In this document: positions 12,149-24,012 of the stretch, in pieces | Numbering within the stretch: position 1 is the first letter of the stretch | Layout: each line of letters starts with the position of its first letter | Assembly (NCBI GenBank): GCA_034509735.1 | Contig: JACGWO010000006.1 | Location: 3,363,001 to 3,427,000, forward strand | DNA length: 64,000 bases | Origin: Sesamum alatum | Taxonomy: Eukaryota > Streptophyta > Magnoliopsida > Lamiales > Pedaliaceae | Direction: 5' to 3' | Translations under genes and position numbers: made by a program | Notes under the pieces: generated by a model | What the model was told of the DNA's origin: nothing | Databases searched by the model: none | Seen by the model: the letters and a program-made list of their open reading frames with translations, nothing else

Positions 12149-13655
12149 TTATTCGGCCTCGTTGTTTGATGTGGGGAATTCCAATTTAATAGCGTACTCC
12201 AGCTTATCTCCTTGTGGACTTTCTAGGACTATTCCCGCACCACTTCCCTCGGATGTAGATGATCCGTCTACATATAAGCTCCAGGTGGGCGCAGAATTGC
12301 TTGCCTCGTCATTCGCCAACTCCACAATGAAGTCAGCCAATACCTGCGCTTTTATGGTTGGTCTTGGCTGAAATTCTAGTCCGAATTCGCTTAGCTCCAC
12401 CGCCCACTTGACCATTCTCCCGGAGAGGTCCGGGCTAGATAGGACTTGTTTCAGGGGGTGATTTGTCAAGACAATCACCTGGTGCGACTGAAAATACGGC
12501 CTTAGTTTCCTTGCTGCCACCACTAAGGAGAGGGCTAGCTTTTCGAATTGTGAGTACCTGCACTCCGCCCCCTGTAACACCTTACTCACGTAATACACTG
12601 GGTGGTGCTCTTTGCCTTCTTGCCGCACTAAGACTGAACTGACTGCGCTCTCTGAGACCCCTAGGTAGAGATTTAGGACTTCTCCTGTTTTGGGCTTCGT
12701 TAACAGCGGCAGCGACACTAAGTATCTTTTCAGTTCATCGAACGCCCCTTGGCTGGCACTTGACCACTCGAACTTTGCGGCTCCGCGGAGGACCTTAAAG
12801 AAAGGAAGGCCTTTATCCGCAGACCGCGAGATAAATCGATTAAGGGCAGCCAATCTGCCCGCTAGCCTCTGCACTTCCTTAATCGATTTGGGTGGGGGCA
12901 TATTCATGATGGCACTGATCTTTTCCAGGTTAGCCTCTATTCCTCTTTCCGAGATCATGTACCCTAAAAATTTTCCCCCGCGTACCCCAAAAGCGCACTT
13001 TGCTGGATTTAGTTTCATACCATATGATTTCAATATTGAAAAACATTCCTGCAAGTCATTGATGTGGTCTTCTTCCTTCACGCTTTTTACCGACATGTCG
13101 TCTATATACACCTCCATGTTCCGACCGATTTGATTTCGAAACATATGATTGACTAGTCGCTGATACGTTGCTCCCGCATTTTTTAGTCCGAATGGCATAA
13201 CGTTGTAGCAGAAGACCCCTTGGTCCGTTATAAAGCTTGCCTTCTCCTGGTCTTCTGGTGCCAACGGAATTTGGTTGTATCCTTGGTAAGCATCCAAGAA
13301 GCTCAACATTTTGCACCCGGAAGTGGAATCGACTAGCAGGTCGATCCGTGGGAGGGGGGAAAGGATCTTTCGGGCACACCTTGTTCAAGTCCGTGAAGTC
13401 GATGCACAGGCGCCACTTCCCATTTGGCTTCAGGACCAACACGACATTAGTGAGCCACTCCGGGTATTGCACGGGGCGTATGTACTTGGCCTTCAACAAC
13501 TTATCTACTTCTTCTTTTATGGCATGGCTTCTTTCCGCACCGAACATCCTCTTTTTTTGCTTCACGGGTTTTGCGTCAGGGTTCACACTGAGGTGGTGCA
13601 TAATAACCTCGGGTGAAATCCCCTGGAGGTCTCCCATACTCCATGCGAACACTTC
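12149..13655 (-). pseudogene. Gypsy pol, central part: reverse transcriptase and RNase H
   Basis: The reverse transcriptase begins in the 13652-13056 frame (NGKWRLCIDFTDLNKVCPKD) and continues, after a frame change near 13310-13340, in the 13309-12149 frame with the catalytic YIDDM motif. A degraded gypsy-type RNase H (KEHHPVYYVSKVL ... YFQSHQVIVLTNHPL) follows, and then the start of an archaeal-type RNase H (WSLYVDGSSTSEGSGAGIVL). A TAA stop at 12149-12151 interrupts the second RNase H in the conserved NNEAEYEALL-type region. The paired RNase H domains are the main reason for the Tat assignment. Confidence 0.9.
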
Positions 13656-15244
13656 TTAATTTTCCCTAAGGAAGCGACTCAGGCGTTCCTCTGCAAGGGG
13701 GCTCATTGTGGTGCCTATTTTCGTATTTTTTTCCTCGCCTTCCCATGCGAGATTAATTACCCTTAACTCTTCGACAGCTTCCACTCTTCTTTCTCTAAAC
13801 TTCCCTTCCATGGGATCCTCAGGTGTTTCCCATGCTTCGGAAATCGCATTTGTCATAATCCTCTTTCCTTTCTCATTTGGTCCTTGGCCCTCCAACTTTT
13901 CCCTTGATCTCTTCAGGGTGTTCGCGTAACATTCTCTCGCCATTCGTTCATCTCCTATGGCCTCTCCCACTCCCTCCGGGGTTGGGAACTTAAGTTTCAT
14001 GTGGAAAGTGGATGCTATGGCTCGAAAGAGGTTTAGACTCGGCCTTCCCAGAATGACATTGTAAGCGGACGGCGCCTTGACCACGAGGAATTTCACCATC
14101 TTAGTTGATCTCTTGGGGTAGGAGCCCAATGAAAGTGTAGTGTCACCTCCCCCAATGGTTCAATCATCTCACCGCTGAACCCGGTGAGGGGGGTGTTAAT
14201 TTTCCGCAATTGGGCATTGTCGATCCCCAGTTGGACATATGCATCGTTGAATATAATGTCCGCTGAGCTTCCGCTGTCCACCAACACTTTCTTGACCCAG
14301 AAGTTGGATATCGTCGCTGAAATTACCAAGGCATCGTTGTTCCGATCTCTCCTGAGGTCTACATCTCGCGAGGTAAAGGAGATTTCCTCTTGTTTCTCTA
14401 TGCCAACGGTGTGGACTTGGATTGGGGTCTGCCGATGGGCTCCTCTTGCTTCCCGGACTAGGGCTTTCCTTGCATTTCCGGAGTCCCCGCCTGCCGGGCC
14501 TCCCGAAATCACTGCTATGACTCCTGTTGTGGGGAGGTTGTCCCTGTTTGGGTCCTGGGTGGGAGTCGAGGTAGAGGGGGTGCGACTCGGCCCCTGGTTG
14601 AATGCTTGTCCTCTTGGACGTTGATTCACGTATTCCTTCAAGTATCCTCGTTGAATCAATTTTTCTATTTCGTTTTGGAGGTGGTGGCAGTCCTCTGTCG
14701 TGTGCCCCCTGTCCCGATGAAAACGGCAATATTTATCCGATTTAAGTCTCTTGGGGTTGTCTTTCATTTTCCTTGGCCATTGGTTGATCAATCCTTGTTG
14801 TTCGGCCACCACCAAAATTTCTCCTCTAGAGGCGTTAAGAGGAGTGTAGTGCGTGAATCCAGTTGGCGGATTGTGCATACGCTCCTCTTTCTTTCTCGGC
14901 TCAATTTCTTCTTCCCTGCCCTTCCTCTTGAAACCGGAGGAAGGATCTGTGGCCTTAGACTCCTCTATTCTGATATATTTTTGTGATCGCATAAGTAAAT
15001 CTTCCAATGTGGCCGGGGGCTTTCCGGCTATCGACTCCTTGAATCTTCCTGGGAGTAGGTTTTGTTGGACAATGCTGGCCAACAGCTCATGATTAATGTG
15101 CGGCACCTCGTGCACAGCTTCCACAAATCTTTGAATATAGTCTCTCAGCGACTCTCTTTCCTTCTGCCGAATAGTGAATAGGTACGCGGCCGTTTTTGGG
15201 ACCTTCTTGTTCATAGAAAAATGATGTAGGAAGCGCTGTGTCAA
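13656..15244 (-). pseudogene. Gypsy gag (capsid and zinc-knuckle part) and protease
   Basis: The 15244-14093 frame has a Retrotrans_gag-type region (RESLRDYIQRFVEAVHEV), then a CRFHRDRGHTTEDC zinc-knuckle-like motif. The aspartic protease follows, with its active site VLVDSGSSADIIF near 14290. The frame changes near 14100-14130. The next frame (14129-13656) continues with YNVILGRPSLN, typical of the protease-RT linker, and ends at a TAA at 13656-13658 just before the RT region. Confidence 0.85.
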
Positions 15245-15438
15245 CTACTGCTCGAGGCTGGAGATTGTTCCAGCGGGCAGTTGGTTGAACCAAGCTAGAG
15301 CGCGTTTTGAGAGTGTGGTGCGGAAGACTTTGCAGTATGCCGCATCGCTCAAATCGTACCAATTGATCTTAGCGTAGAATTTGTCTAGATGTTCTTGTGG
15401 GTCTCCCGTGCCGTCATATTCTGAGAGGTTTGAGACCT

Positions 15439-16047
15439 TTACTCCGGCCGGAGGGCCTCGGCTAGGATTGCTGAGCTGAAAGGACTACGCCTTGGGGGGG
15501 CCACTGCCAAGGGGAGGTAGGGATCCTCCATCACTCTTGAAGGTAAAGGTGCCGTGGGCTGCCTTGATTGTGGGGGGCGTTGGTCCGAGTCCTGGGCAAC
15601 CTCTGGTTTGGAAACTTTGTTGTTCACCTCTTCCCGCCTCTGCTCATTCCTCTCGGGAGCCGAGGATTCTTCTCGACTTCGGCGAGGGGAAAGAGGGGGT
15701 GGGTTCATGGGGTGGTTGTTCGCAAATTGCGCCACTACTTGTGCGGCTGCACGAGTGGTGGCATCTTGGATCAACGCCAACAGTGCTTCTTGTGTCAGCT
15801 GGATCATTGCTCCTTGGGGTGGGGCGCCTCCTAGAGGAGGGGCTTCGTTTTGAGGTTGTTCACAGGGTGGGTCCTGTCCAAGAGGTGGTCCAGCCATTCC
15901 GTTCGGGGGATCTTGTCCATGGGGTGGGGATTGTCCATGGGGTGATTGTTCGTGGGGTGGATGCAGTTCTGCCCCATTTTCATGAGTCTCTGGGGCAATG
16001 TCCATCCCTTGAACGTCGCGTGCTCGTGACCTGGTTTGCATTCTCAA
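15439..16047 (-). pseudogene. Gypsy gag, N-terminal part
   Basis: It starts about 35 bases inside the 5' LTR/PBS junction (ATG at 16047). It encodes a Pro/Gln/Gly-rich low-complexity stretch (HGQSPPHGQDPPNG-type repeats) and a Thr/Ala/Gln segment. It ends at a stop at 15439. The next gag piece lies in a different frame (15362-15093), then the main gag/protease frame from 15244, so at least two frame changes separate it from the capsid region. Confidence 0.75.
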
Positions 16048-16062
16048 TGTCGGGGCAATGGT

Positions 16063-16080
16063 TTCCCACAGATGGCGCCA
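16063..16080 (-). other. Primer binding site of the gypsy element
   Basis: On the minus strand, TGGCGCCATCTGTGGGAA lies one base after the 5' LTR. It begins with the TGG required to pair with a tRNA CCA end. The element's minus-strand DNA synthesis would start here. I cannot identify the primer tRNA with certainty. Confidence 0.8.
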
Positions 16081-16081
16081 A

Positions 16082-16346
16082 TGATGTGGTTGTGGTGTTT
16101 AGTGAAGGATTAATCGGGAAAATTGCCTCGGCACAATTGCACCCCAAGTCTTTTAGAGAGAGAAATATTCTATGAGTTGTCAAATCGATGAATAGTAACC
16201 TAGCATTAAAAAATAATATATCTTGTATTTATAGTGATTTGGTTATTTTATGGTGTGACAGGGTACATATTTTTTATCATGTGGTAGACCCCGAAAGTTA
16301 CTCTTATGCCCTTGTGAGTAAATTGTAATTACTATTATACACATCA
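16082..16346 (-). repeat. 5' LTR of the gypsy element (right copy, complete)
   Basis: A 265-bp LTR with TGATG...CATCA ends, followed by the CCGCT target duplication (16347-16351). It differs from the left LTR at six of 244 comparable bases. Confidence 0.92.
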
Positions 16347-16351
16347 CCGCT

Positions 16352-17327
16352 GATTTTGGGTTTTGAGGGAAAAATCTTGCAGATCTGCTGGGGGTGGTTG
16401 TGATCGTGCGACGATATCTGTTGGGAGAGAAATTTTGGCATTAAATTTAGTGACATTATCTTTTTTGGGTTTTCATGTGAAATCCTTTGTTTTTTATGAT
16501 TGAGAAGTTGCATTCCATGCCCGTTCTTTTGGGGTTCTTTAGTTCTTTAATGGATAGCTAATATTATTTGCTTACACACAACTTTTGGGGTATATTTGTG
16601 CACTGCAGTCTGGATTTTGAAGTTTGTGTTTGATGGTTTCTAAATTTACTTTGTTAGCTATGATGCGCCATTTTCAGTGAATCGGATATCTGTTTTATTT
16701 ATCATGTAGTTCGTAGGAAGGAGGAGATTATTAACTTCCTCTACATTATATGGTCGATTAACAGTTCACAGATCTATGGAGCTTCAGATAATTTGTTCAA
16801 TGTTACCTTTGAATCATTTGTGTTTGAATTACCGAAAAAAAAAGAACCATTTGTGTTTGCGGTTTCTCCATACATGGATTTTCCATGAATCGTACAACCA
16901 TCTTTTCATGTTTTTTCGGCTACAATGACAAGCAAACCATATATTAAATTTGTTCATTAATGTTAATAACAGTTTGCTGCTGAGAGATAGTATAGGTTAC
17001 CTTTTTCATAATTTTTGTGCATAGAATTAATATTGGAACACTTTAAGTCAAAATGAATCTATGACAATGGTGGCTGTGTTTCGTTATGTGTTTACAGCCT
17101 TTGACATGGGGCCTATTGCACCTGCTAATTTCTCTCTCTGTTGCTGATTTCCTTTCTGCTTGAATTTTAACCACAAGTTAGTACCTTCATGTTACTATTC
17201 TGGTGTATGTAAACTCCTTGTCTACTTCCAGCAACACATGTTTATACTGTCTGAAACGACTTATATCTCATTCTTCTATATATTGTATATTTTTTTTACA
17301 TATTTAAACAGACTTAAATCAATAGGC
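16352..17327. other. CACTA interior: probable intron/leader of the TnpA-like gene
   Basis: T-rich sequence continues from the gypsy insertion point. A plausible acceptor (TTTTGAGGGAAAAATCTTGCAG) ends at 16381, pairing with the donor at 6366, which would place the gypsy element in an intron. No coding domain is seen before the ATG at 17328. Confidence 0.4.
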
Positions 17328-20300
17328 ATGACTCGAGGGTTTGCTCCACAACCGCCTGGTCGTGGTCGGGGTCGTGGCCGTGGACGTCGGCAAGTAGTTT
17401 GACCACCTACCGCTGATGCTTCTAATGCTCTGGAAGCATCCAGTCAGCCCCTCCCGACACCTTTGGCCGCTTCTGCACCAGATGAGCCTCCATAGAGCCC
17501 GTTAGGTGACCCAACGCCACTTGGCCCATCAACCACGACGCCCATGATGTCGCAGGGTGGGGCGGGGGGATCCTTTACGCCTTCCCCCAGCCCATCATCC
17601 GTATCACATCCACCTGCAGCACCTCAAGATGCGCGCAAGTTTATTACCCTCGCCGAGGCCAAGTACGCTCTTCAATCTCTTTTTTAATAAACAAATAATA
17701 ACATTTTTTATACTTGAATATTGATAAAAATGTTTCCAACAACAGGGACGATCGACACTTCCATAGTTGCATCGGTTCAGTGATTTCGGGCCATTTCACG
17801 GAGCCGTGGCCCATCTACAAAAAGATCCCCGAATCAGAGAAGAATTTCTAGTTTGAGGAGCTGAAGGTACGTATATATTGCATTTCTTAATACTAGAATT
17901 TGATATTATATTTATTTCTTGTGTACTAATAACTCAATTGTATTCTTGTCTTGCAGCGTGTAGATCAGTGGAACTGCCTGGACAGACTGATTCAAGCTTG
18001 GTTCAACTCGTACGGAAGCAACTGGCTTATTAAAAATTTCTCGGACGCTAGGAGCAAGGGTAGACAACCCAAATGGATGGGGGATGACATTTGGCATGAC
18101 CTCCAGGTGTACTGGGCTTCCAAAGAGTTCAAGGAAAAGTCGGCTAAGAATAAGGCTAATCGAGCGACCAACTCTGGAGCGGCCAGTACCGTCTACCGTG
18201 GGGGGTCATCCTCTGTTGGCATGCATAAAAGAAAACTCGTAAGTAAAATTTTAAATTATAGAAATTTAATTATTTTTATTAATGTTGTAAATTTATAAAT
18301 TTCTTACTTATTCAAATATCTGTATAGGATACTCAACTTGGCCGTCCACCTAAACGAATGGAGGTATTCGCTGATTGCTACAAAAAGAAAACAGACGTCA
18401 TCTGGAGCGGGAAGTGGGCCGAGGAGGTCGTGGTAAGTTCTTCAATATTTTTTTTTAAAAATAATTAATAAATAAAAAAGTACATTATGTTATTTACTTA
18501 TACATTTTATTAATTATTGACTAATAAGGTTTGTTTAATTATTTTCAGAATAGATATCAGAGGTTGATCAAGAAGCATGTCTCTCAGCCTACGTCGGGGG
18601 AAGTGGCCTCAATTGTCCAGGAGGACCAGTTGTGGGCTGAGGTAGCCGGGGGGAGAAAGCGGGGCCGAATTTTCGGCATGGGGTCCGATGCGTTGATTTC
18701 AGACACCCCCCGACCATGGACCACAGATGCCCGACCATCTTCGTCCACGCCTGCCCCGACGCAGACTGTCCTTGGCGTCAATACCAAGCTTGACAAAATC
18801 ATGTTGGTCTTGACTGCGTTGTGTGACAAGGTGGGGATGTCACAGATATTTTCCGAGGTGCAGTCGACCACTGATGACCTAGTTGAGGGAGCAGTGAAGG
18901 ACAAGCGAATCCGCCCGGGAGCGCGAGCAGAAGCGAGAAAGCGAGAAAAGATGCGTAAATTTAAATCTAATTTAAATAAACGAATCCCAAGGGGTGTACC
19001 CTTGGGTGCTCAACCAGGCGTTCGATGTAGAATGTGTAAATATTGGAAACATATATTTAAACACATAGGGCATAGATGTATATTAAATCAATCAAAGCGC
19101 AGGAAAACCGTTACCTTTGATTGTTTAGCGTATGCTCCCGGCTACTAGCGTTGTTCCTTCTCCGGAATGCTCACAAAATCCAAACGTATGGATTCTCCAA
19201 AGGTGATCCACACCACACTGGAAGAAACACACGTTCTTCTTGCTAGAAAAGAACGGGTTTAAGAAGGAATCAGTTTAAGAGAAGAACACTATGAATTAGT
19301 GCTCTCTTAAATTTACTTTATTCTTCTTCTTGATTCAAAATCAAGTGAAGAACACAAGTGTGAGAGAGGGAGAGAGGCCGAGAGTTGAGAGAGAGGAGAG
19401 GGATTTTTGTCTTCTCTTTTTCCTAGAAAAAGATGAATAATGAATCACTTATGCTTGGTGTTGTATATTCTCATATATATACATAATTAATGTGATTATT
19501 GGAATGTGTCTAGGTTCATCCAAGGATGTCTAGATTCATTCCAATCAATCACCATCAATTCTTCAATCAAGCCTACTAAAATTTATGGTATGATCAAATC
19601 ATACCAAAAGGGAAGAGCTTGATTGGAGTTGATTTGTCTCTTTCCAAAAGAGATAAGTCAACATACCACCTAGCATGAAACATGATTGATTTTGCTTCCT
19701 CCAAGGGAGCATGTCAGCCATGTTTAAATAAGGGAAGAAGTCCAACTTCTTCCTATTCCAAAATAGGAATTATTTCTCCTCTCGAGTAAATTTAACGGAC
19801 CGGGTTTTATCATAATCCAATTATGACGAACCCAACATTAAATCCAATTTAATGTCCATTTAAATTATTCTCGTTGATCTTTTAATCCAATTAAAATATC
19901 CAACGTCTCAACTTTTCATATTTAATCGAAAATCCAATTTACCGATTAAATGAAAGCCCGATACAATATCGGCCCGTCCATCCAATGGACTTTTCATTAA
20001 GTAATCCAATTACTTATTTATTCTTCGAGATTGACTCCAAGTCGATCTCTCAACCTCCTCGGTGATTTGTGTGTGACCTTTTAGGTTCACCCTCAGCTAG
20101 ACTTGGGCCCGTGTCCCACAAGGGCCGTTACCATGGGTGGCCGTCTAGCAACGGTCCATGACACTAGAGACTAGGTGAATTGGCGTGAACATTTAGGCGC
20201 CGATTCCGTACGGGTACGATCCTTCCGTCTACCGTCTCCCGGCCTTAGTTTAGGGTATGGAATTGGGCGTCGGTTCCCATCCTTGACTAGGCATCTATGC

Positions 20301-21187
20301 TTAATACTCGAGACCACGTATGCTTCATTGTGTCGACACAGGAAACCATTCCCTGTTCGACCAACCACTGTGGCCACAGCTTTAAACAGCATGAACGTGT
20401 CTCCGAGTGCATACGAGATACCTCTGTCACATACTGACCGGGGACGGATCCTCTTCTTGGAATCCACCATCCTCGCTACACATTCCGACTGCACTGGACA
20501 AGGCTTATGATGATCATCTTACAGAATGATCACCTCTCGCCAGATCCAAGATACAGCCGTCCTGTGCACGCGACTGCCATGATTCCTCAAGTCTGAGGAT
20601 TACTCCCGTACTATCGGAACCGGGGAAAACCAATCATACCGACCAAGCCTCCAAGGCTTCCATACGATGATCCCCGCGAGTCAGTCCAGTCGGCTCGACC
20701 CCAGTCGACCAACCCATCAAGATCGTGTAGGCGTCCCACGCCTGTCGCCTATGAAACACGGCACTCATCTAATGAACACGACTCTTGACGCAAGTCTCAA
20801 TAGGACTCTCGATGCCCTGTCTCGAGGTCCTCAACTTGGAACATTTCAGACCCAACTCTTAATCAGTTGGTTCCATGACCACCATCCAATGCATGGCCCA
20901 ACTGCACAAGTTGTTATCCATGGTCTGTGGGCTTTGTTGCGATATAAGTTAAACACCGTTTTAACAAATGTAAGATGAGCGCAACAAAGAAGGTGCCATT
21001 GGTGACGAACACTCATCTTATTCATCATATAATAATATTACATTTACATCAAGTTGTCAGATAGGTTACAAATCGCCAAACCTATTGGCTTTCTGATCAC
21101 CTATTCTAACAAGCAGCGCAGTCGGCAACCGAGGATGCTGTAGATCCGGAGCCTGGGGATGAGCTGCCGTCAGAGCGTCTAGATTAG
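17328..21187 (+). pseudogene. TnpA / Transposase_24-like second gene of the CACTA element, split by an insertion
   Basis: The exons fit with correct phase: 17328-17662, 17746-17866, 17957-18238, 18328-18432, 18549-18930 and 21117-21187. The first encodes an Arg-Gly repeat (GRGRGRGRGRR) and a Pro/Ser-rich stretch. The third has the diagnostic block W-x-S-KEFKEKSAKNKANR followed by GGSSSV, as in Pfam Transposase_24 (Ptta/En/Spm). In En/Spm the TnpA-type protein binds subterminal repeats and works with the TNP2-type protein. Stops at 17399-17401, 17491-17493 and 17848-17850 disable it. The last exon is interrupted at 18930 by the LTR-like insertion; across it the frame continues to TAG at 21185-21187. 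Confidence 0.8.
18926..21116. mobile_element. LTR-like insertion (probable solo or truncated LTR), minus orientation
   Basis: AGCAG at 18926-18930 is repeated at 21112-21116. The 2,181 bp between them interrupts an exon whose frame resumes correctly after the second AGCAG. Read on the minus strand it begins TGTTAGAATAGG, a common LTR start, at 21111. It contains no RT, gag or integrase. The minus-strand end (CTCGCTT) is not the usual CA, so the LTR may be truncated, or the left border may be slightly different. Possible ORFs inside (for example 20175-20510) have no recognisable domain. Confidence 0.6.
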
Positions 21188-21339
21188 GATTTGTTTTAAT
21201 TTTTATTTTATATGCTTTGTAAAACGACAATATTTACTTTTGGCAATTAGTTATAATTTTAATGGATAAAATGTGGTTTCTAAAAAATTATTTTTAATAA
21301 AATATTAAAAAATAAAAATAATATTTTTATAAAATTTAA

Positions 21340-21935
21340 TAAATATTTGGGATGGATTTTGGGACGACAATCGTCGCAAATTACATCGGAATATTTTGGG
21401 ACGAAATTGTGACCGTTTCGATTTATATTCCGTCCCTAGTTATTTTCAATTCTCAAATTAATTTGGGACGATTTTCGATGAATATTTTTCGATGATGAAA
21501 TATTCGTCACAATTTTTCGGACCAACTTTCCGACGAATGTTCCACCACACATTATGTCGCAATTTTTCCGATCAACTTTCTGAAAAATTTTCCGACGGAT
21601 GTTCCGACGACACTATATAAATTTTTTTATTCAAAATTCATTGCAAATCCTCAATTTTTGTCCCAAAATCTGTTCCAACTTTCGTTCCAAATAAAAAACA
21701 TATTTTCGTCCAATGGACGAAATTTCCGACAGCATTAATGGACCATCGGAACTCCGTTACAAATATTCCGACAGAAATGAACGTTCGTCGGAAATATTTT
21801 TCGATGTGTCTTTTTGAAACGGTGACCGTTTCGTCCCACATCCGTTGGAAAGTTTGTCGGAAATCTTATTAGCGACGAATTTTCGTTGGAAATTCAGTCC
21901 CAATATCTGTCCCAAATAAGCCTTTTTTTGTAGTG
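21340..21935. repeat. CACTA right subterminal repeat array and terminal inverted repeat
   Basis: The region is dense in TGGGACGA, TTCCGACGA and CGTCGGAAA-type motifs in both orientations, mirroring the left end. It finishes with the reverse complement of CACTACAAAAAAAGG at 21921-21935. Confidence 0.8.
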
Positions 21936-21938
21936 AAA

Positions 21939-22980
21939 GTATCCATATGACTAATGATGTAGCTAACTAAGATGCATCTCAAAAGAAAACCTTCGTTCAT
22001 GGTTAAAAAAGTTGAGCGTGATGAGTAAAACCAAGAAAAATAATTTGTGAATTTATAATGATGGACAATGGGTTGCTTTTGGTGCATTATGAAATTTTGC
22101 GCAAATTTTGTTAATTATAGCTTATTTTTGGTGTTCCTTAAATATCCTGATGAGAGAGTTTCATGTTTTCATGCAAAATTTTAGGATCTATTTTAGTAAC
22201 TAAACTTTTTTAAGGACGAAATTAATTAACATTCCTACCAAAATTAAACCAATCATTAAACTTTTCCATGCAAAATTTGTAAAATTTTAGGGGTTTAGTT
22301 TGGTAATTGAATTTTTTAAAAAGACGAAATTAGAATTTCTACTAAAATTAAATCAATCAATTAGAAATTTATGGATTTAGTTTGTCATTAACTGTTTTCC
22401 TTAAAAATAATAATTCTTGCTAAAATAATAATTCAAAATTCTAAAAATTGAGAATTTGATCAAAAATTGAAGAATTAAAATAAAAAACCACTTCAAATAT
22501 ATATATATATATATATTGATTGATAATAGAATAGATGAGGGTGGGAAATACATATATTAGAATTAATATATATAAAATCATAAAATATAATAATAAAATA
22601 TGAATTATAATTTAAAGAGGTCAAATTAATTGGAAACTAATAACAATGTGGAATATAAAATTACGGATCCCTTCAAATATAAAACTAAAAATTAGAAAAT
22701 GATTATGGTTATACATAATAGAATAGATAGGGGTGGGGAATATATATATATATATATATATATTAGAATCAATATATTCAAAATAAAATATAATAAAAAA
22801 TATGAAATATAATTTAAAGAGGCCACATTAATTGAAAGCTATTAATGATGCCATTATTACTTGTTATTAATGTTAACCTACCAATTAAAATATTTTATAA
22901 TTAAAAACTTCTAAATTCTAAAAATTCACCATTTGGTCAAAATTGAAAAATTAGGATCAAAGGACTTCCTTCAAATATAT
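21939..22980. other. AT-rich intergenic with a local duplication
   Basis: No gene seen. Two diverged copies of a block of about 130 bp start near 22527 and 22721: GAATAGAT-GGGTGGGGAA-TA, then ATTTAAAGAGG, each next to a (TA)n run. Flanking AATTCTAAAAATT blocks are also repeated (22436 and 22910). Confidence 0.6.
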
Positions 22981-23001
22981 ATATTAATATCTAATAATAA
23001 C

Positions 23002-23462
23002 GGTAAATTACAACTATTCCCAAGGTCTGACATAATTATGAATACCCTCTCATTATTTGAGACGTTATAAATAACTTCATTTTAATGGTTGTTTAACAAC
23101 TAGCTTAATCTGTTAGTCCCCATTAGTTTTCATCCATTTTTTATAGTAAACTGATCAAAATGCTTTTGTACACTATAAATTAAAAATAATTTATTTTTTT
23201 AATTTTTCTGAAACTTATGGACCAAAGGGATAAAAAAAATTTATATATAATTTTTCAAAATTTTCCATCCACCTCTTCTGCTTTTTTAAATATTTTTCAT
23301 TTTTTTCAAAGAGAAAAAAGAAAAAATACAACAAGTGCAAAATTGACAATTTCAAGTCTCCATTTAAGAATCATCAAACATCGGGGGTATTCATAATTTT
23401 TCAAACAATGAGGGGTATCCATAATTATAACAAATCCTAAGGAAGATCGTTGTACTTTACCC
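23002..23462. mobile_element. Fold-back/MITE-like element, family A (GGTAAATTACA ends)
   Basis: It begins GGTAAATTACAACTATTCCC and ends with an inverted version (GTTGTACTTTACCC). The subterminal parts are also inverted (ACATAATTATGAATACCC against GGGTATCCATAATTAT). No coding capacity. Related copies: 37272-37808, 38355-38743, 45673-46255, and a partial at 43603-43862. Confidence 0.7.
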
Positions 23463-24012
23463 TATATATAATTATATATGCTTTACAATTTCTTTTAATA
23501 AAAGTGACATAGAAATTTCCCTATTTGCATTAATTTGGATGTCAAAACACTTGTTTTTTGCCAACTAGAGTCTTGTTAAAATATAATAGATCATAAAAAT
23601 TTAATTAAGTAATACACTTTGGCCCTTTTTATCTTGTCAGATTGGGTCGGATATCACGCCTAATCCTGTTTAGATGCTAGTTAACTTTCCAAATGTTTAA
23701 CTCCAGCTAGATTTAAACTATAATATCAGAATTTATGTTAAATTTTGGAATAATTCAACCCCAGGGATATCCGAATAATTTTGGAATTATATTCCAACCC
23801 ACATATATCCCAATTTATGTTTCGGTTCATGTCCGTAATGCTTTTGAAGTTGGGCAAACTTTCAGTTTTACCGGGGCTACATTAATGCTTGTTGAATTTT
23901 GCCTTCTTTTCACTCATCGATGTTTGTGAGATTTTGTCTTATATCCAAATGTTTGCAGTAATGTTGAATGCATTTTGTCTCTAAAATGCATGATTATATC
24001 TATTATTAATCA

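Larger units (their letters stand above)
6441..16346 (-). mobile_element. Ty3/gypsy LTR retrotransposon, Tat lineage
   Basis: Two LTRs (TGATG...CATCA) and a 5-bp duplication CCGCT define the element. Gag, protease, RT, RNase H and integrase are read on the minus strand, so the right-hand LTR is the 5' LTR. The order PR-RT-RH-INT places it in Ty3/gypsy. A degraded gypsy-type RNase H followed by a second, archaeal-type RNase H (WSLYVDGSS... SDSQLVV), plus a long region with an antisense ORF between pol and the 3' LTR, are Tat-lineage traits. It is inserted in the CACTA element. The recorded length of 9.9 kb includes a 500-N gap that probably replaces about 21 bases, giving a real length near 9.4 kb. 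Stops and frameshifts disable it. Confidence 0.93.
1019..21935 (+). mobile_element. CACTA (En/Spm) DNA transposon, carrying two nested insertions
   Basis: The left end reads CACTACAAAAAA (1019-1030). The right end is its reverse complement (21924-21935), with further similarity inward on both sides up to a TTGGGAC-type block. Both ends are flanked by AAA (1016-1018 and 21936-21938), the 3-bp target duplication expected of CACTA elements. The subterminal regions (about 1045-1640 and 21350-21910) are full of GTCGGAA/TCCGACGA-type motifs in both orientations. Inside are the two genes expected of an autonomous element: a TNP2-type transposase and a TnpA/Transposase_24-like gene. The raw span is 20.9 kb; removing the gypsy element and the LTR-like insertion leaves about 8.8 kb. 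Both genes carry stops, so this copy is unlikely to be autonomous. Confidence 0.93.

Noticed and set aside
20171..20978. Overlapping ORFs in the LTR-like insertion
   Set aside because: Frames on both strands without domains, in a region that behaves as an LTR. Treated as chance.
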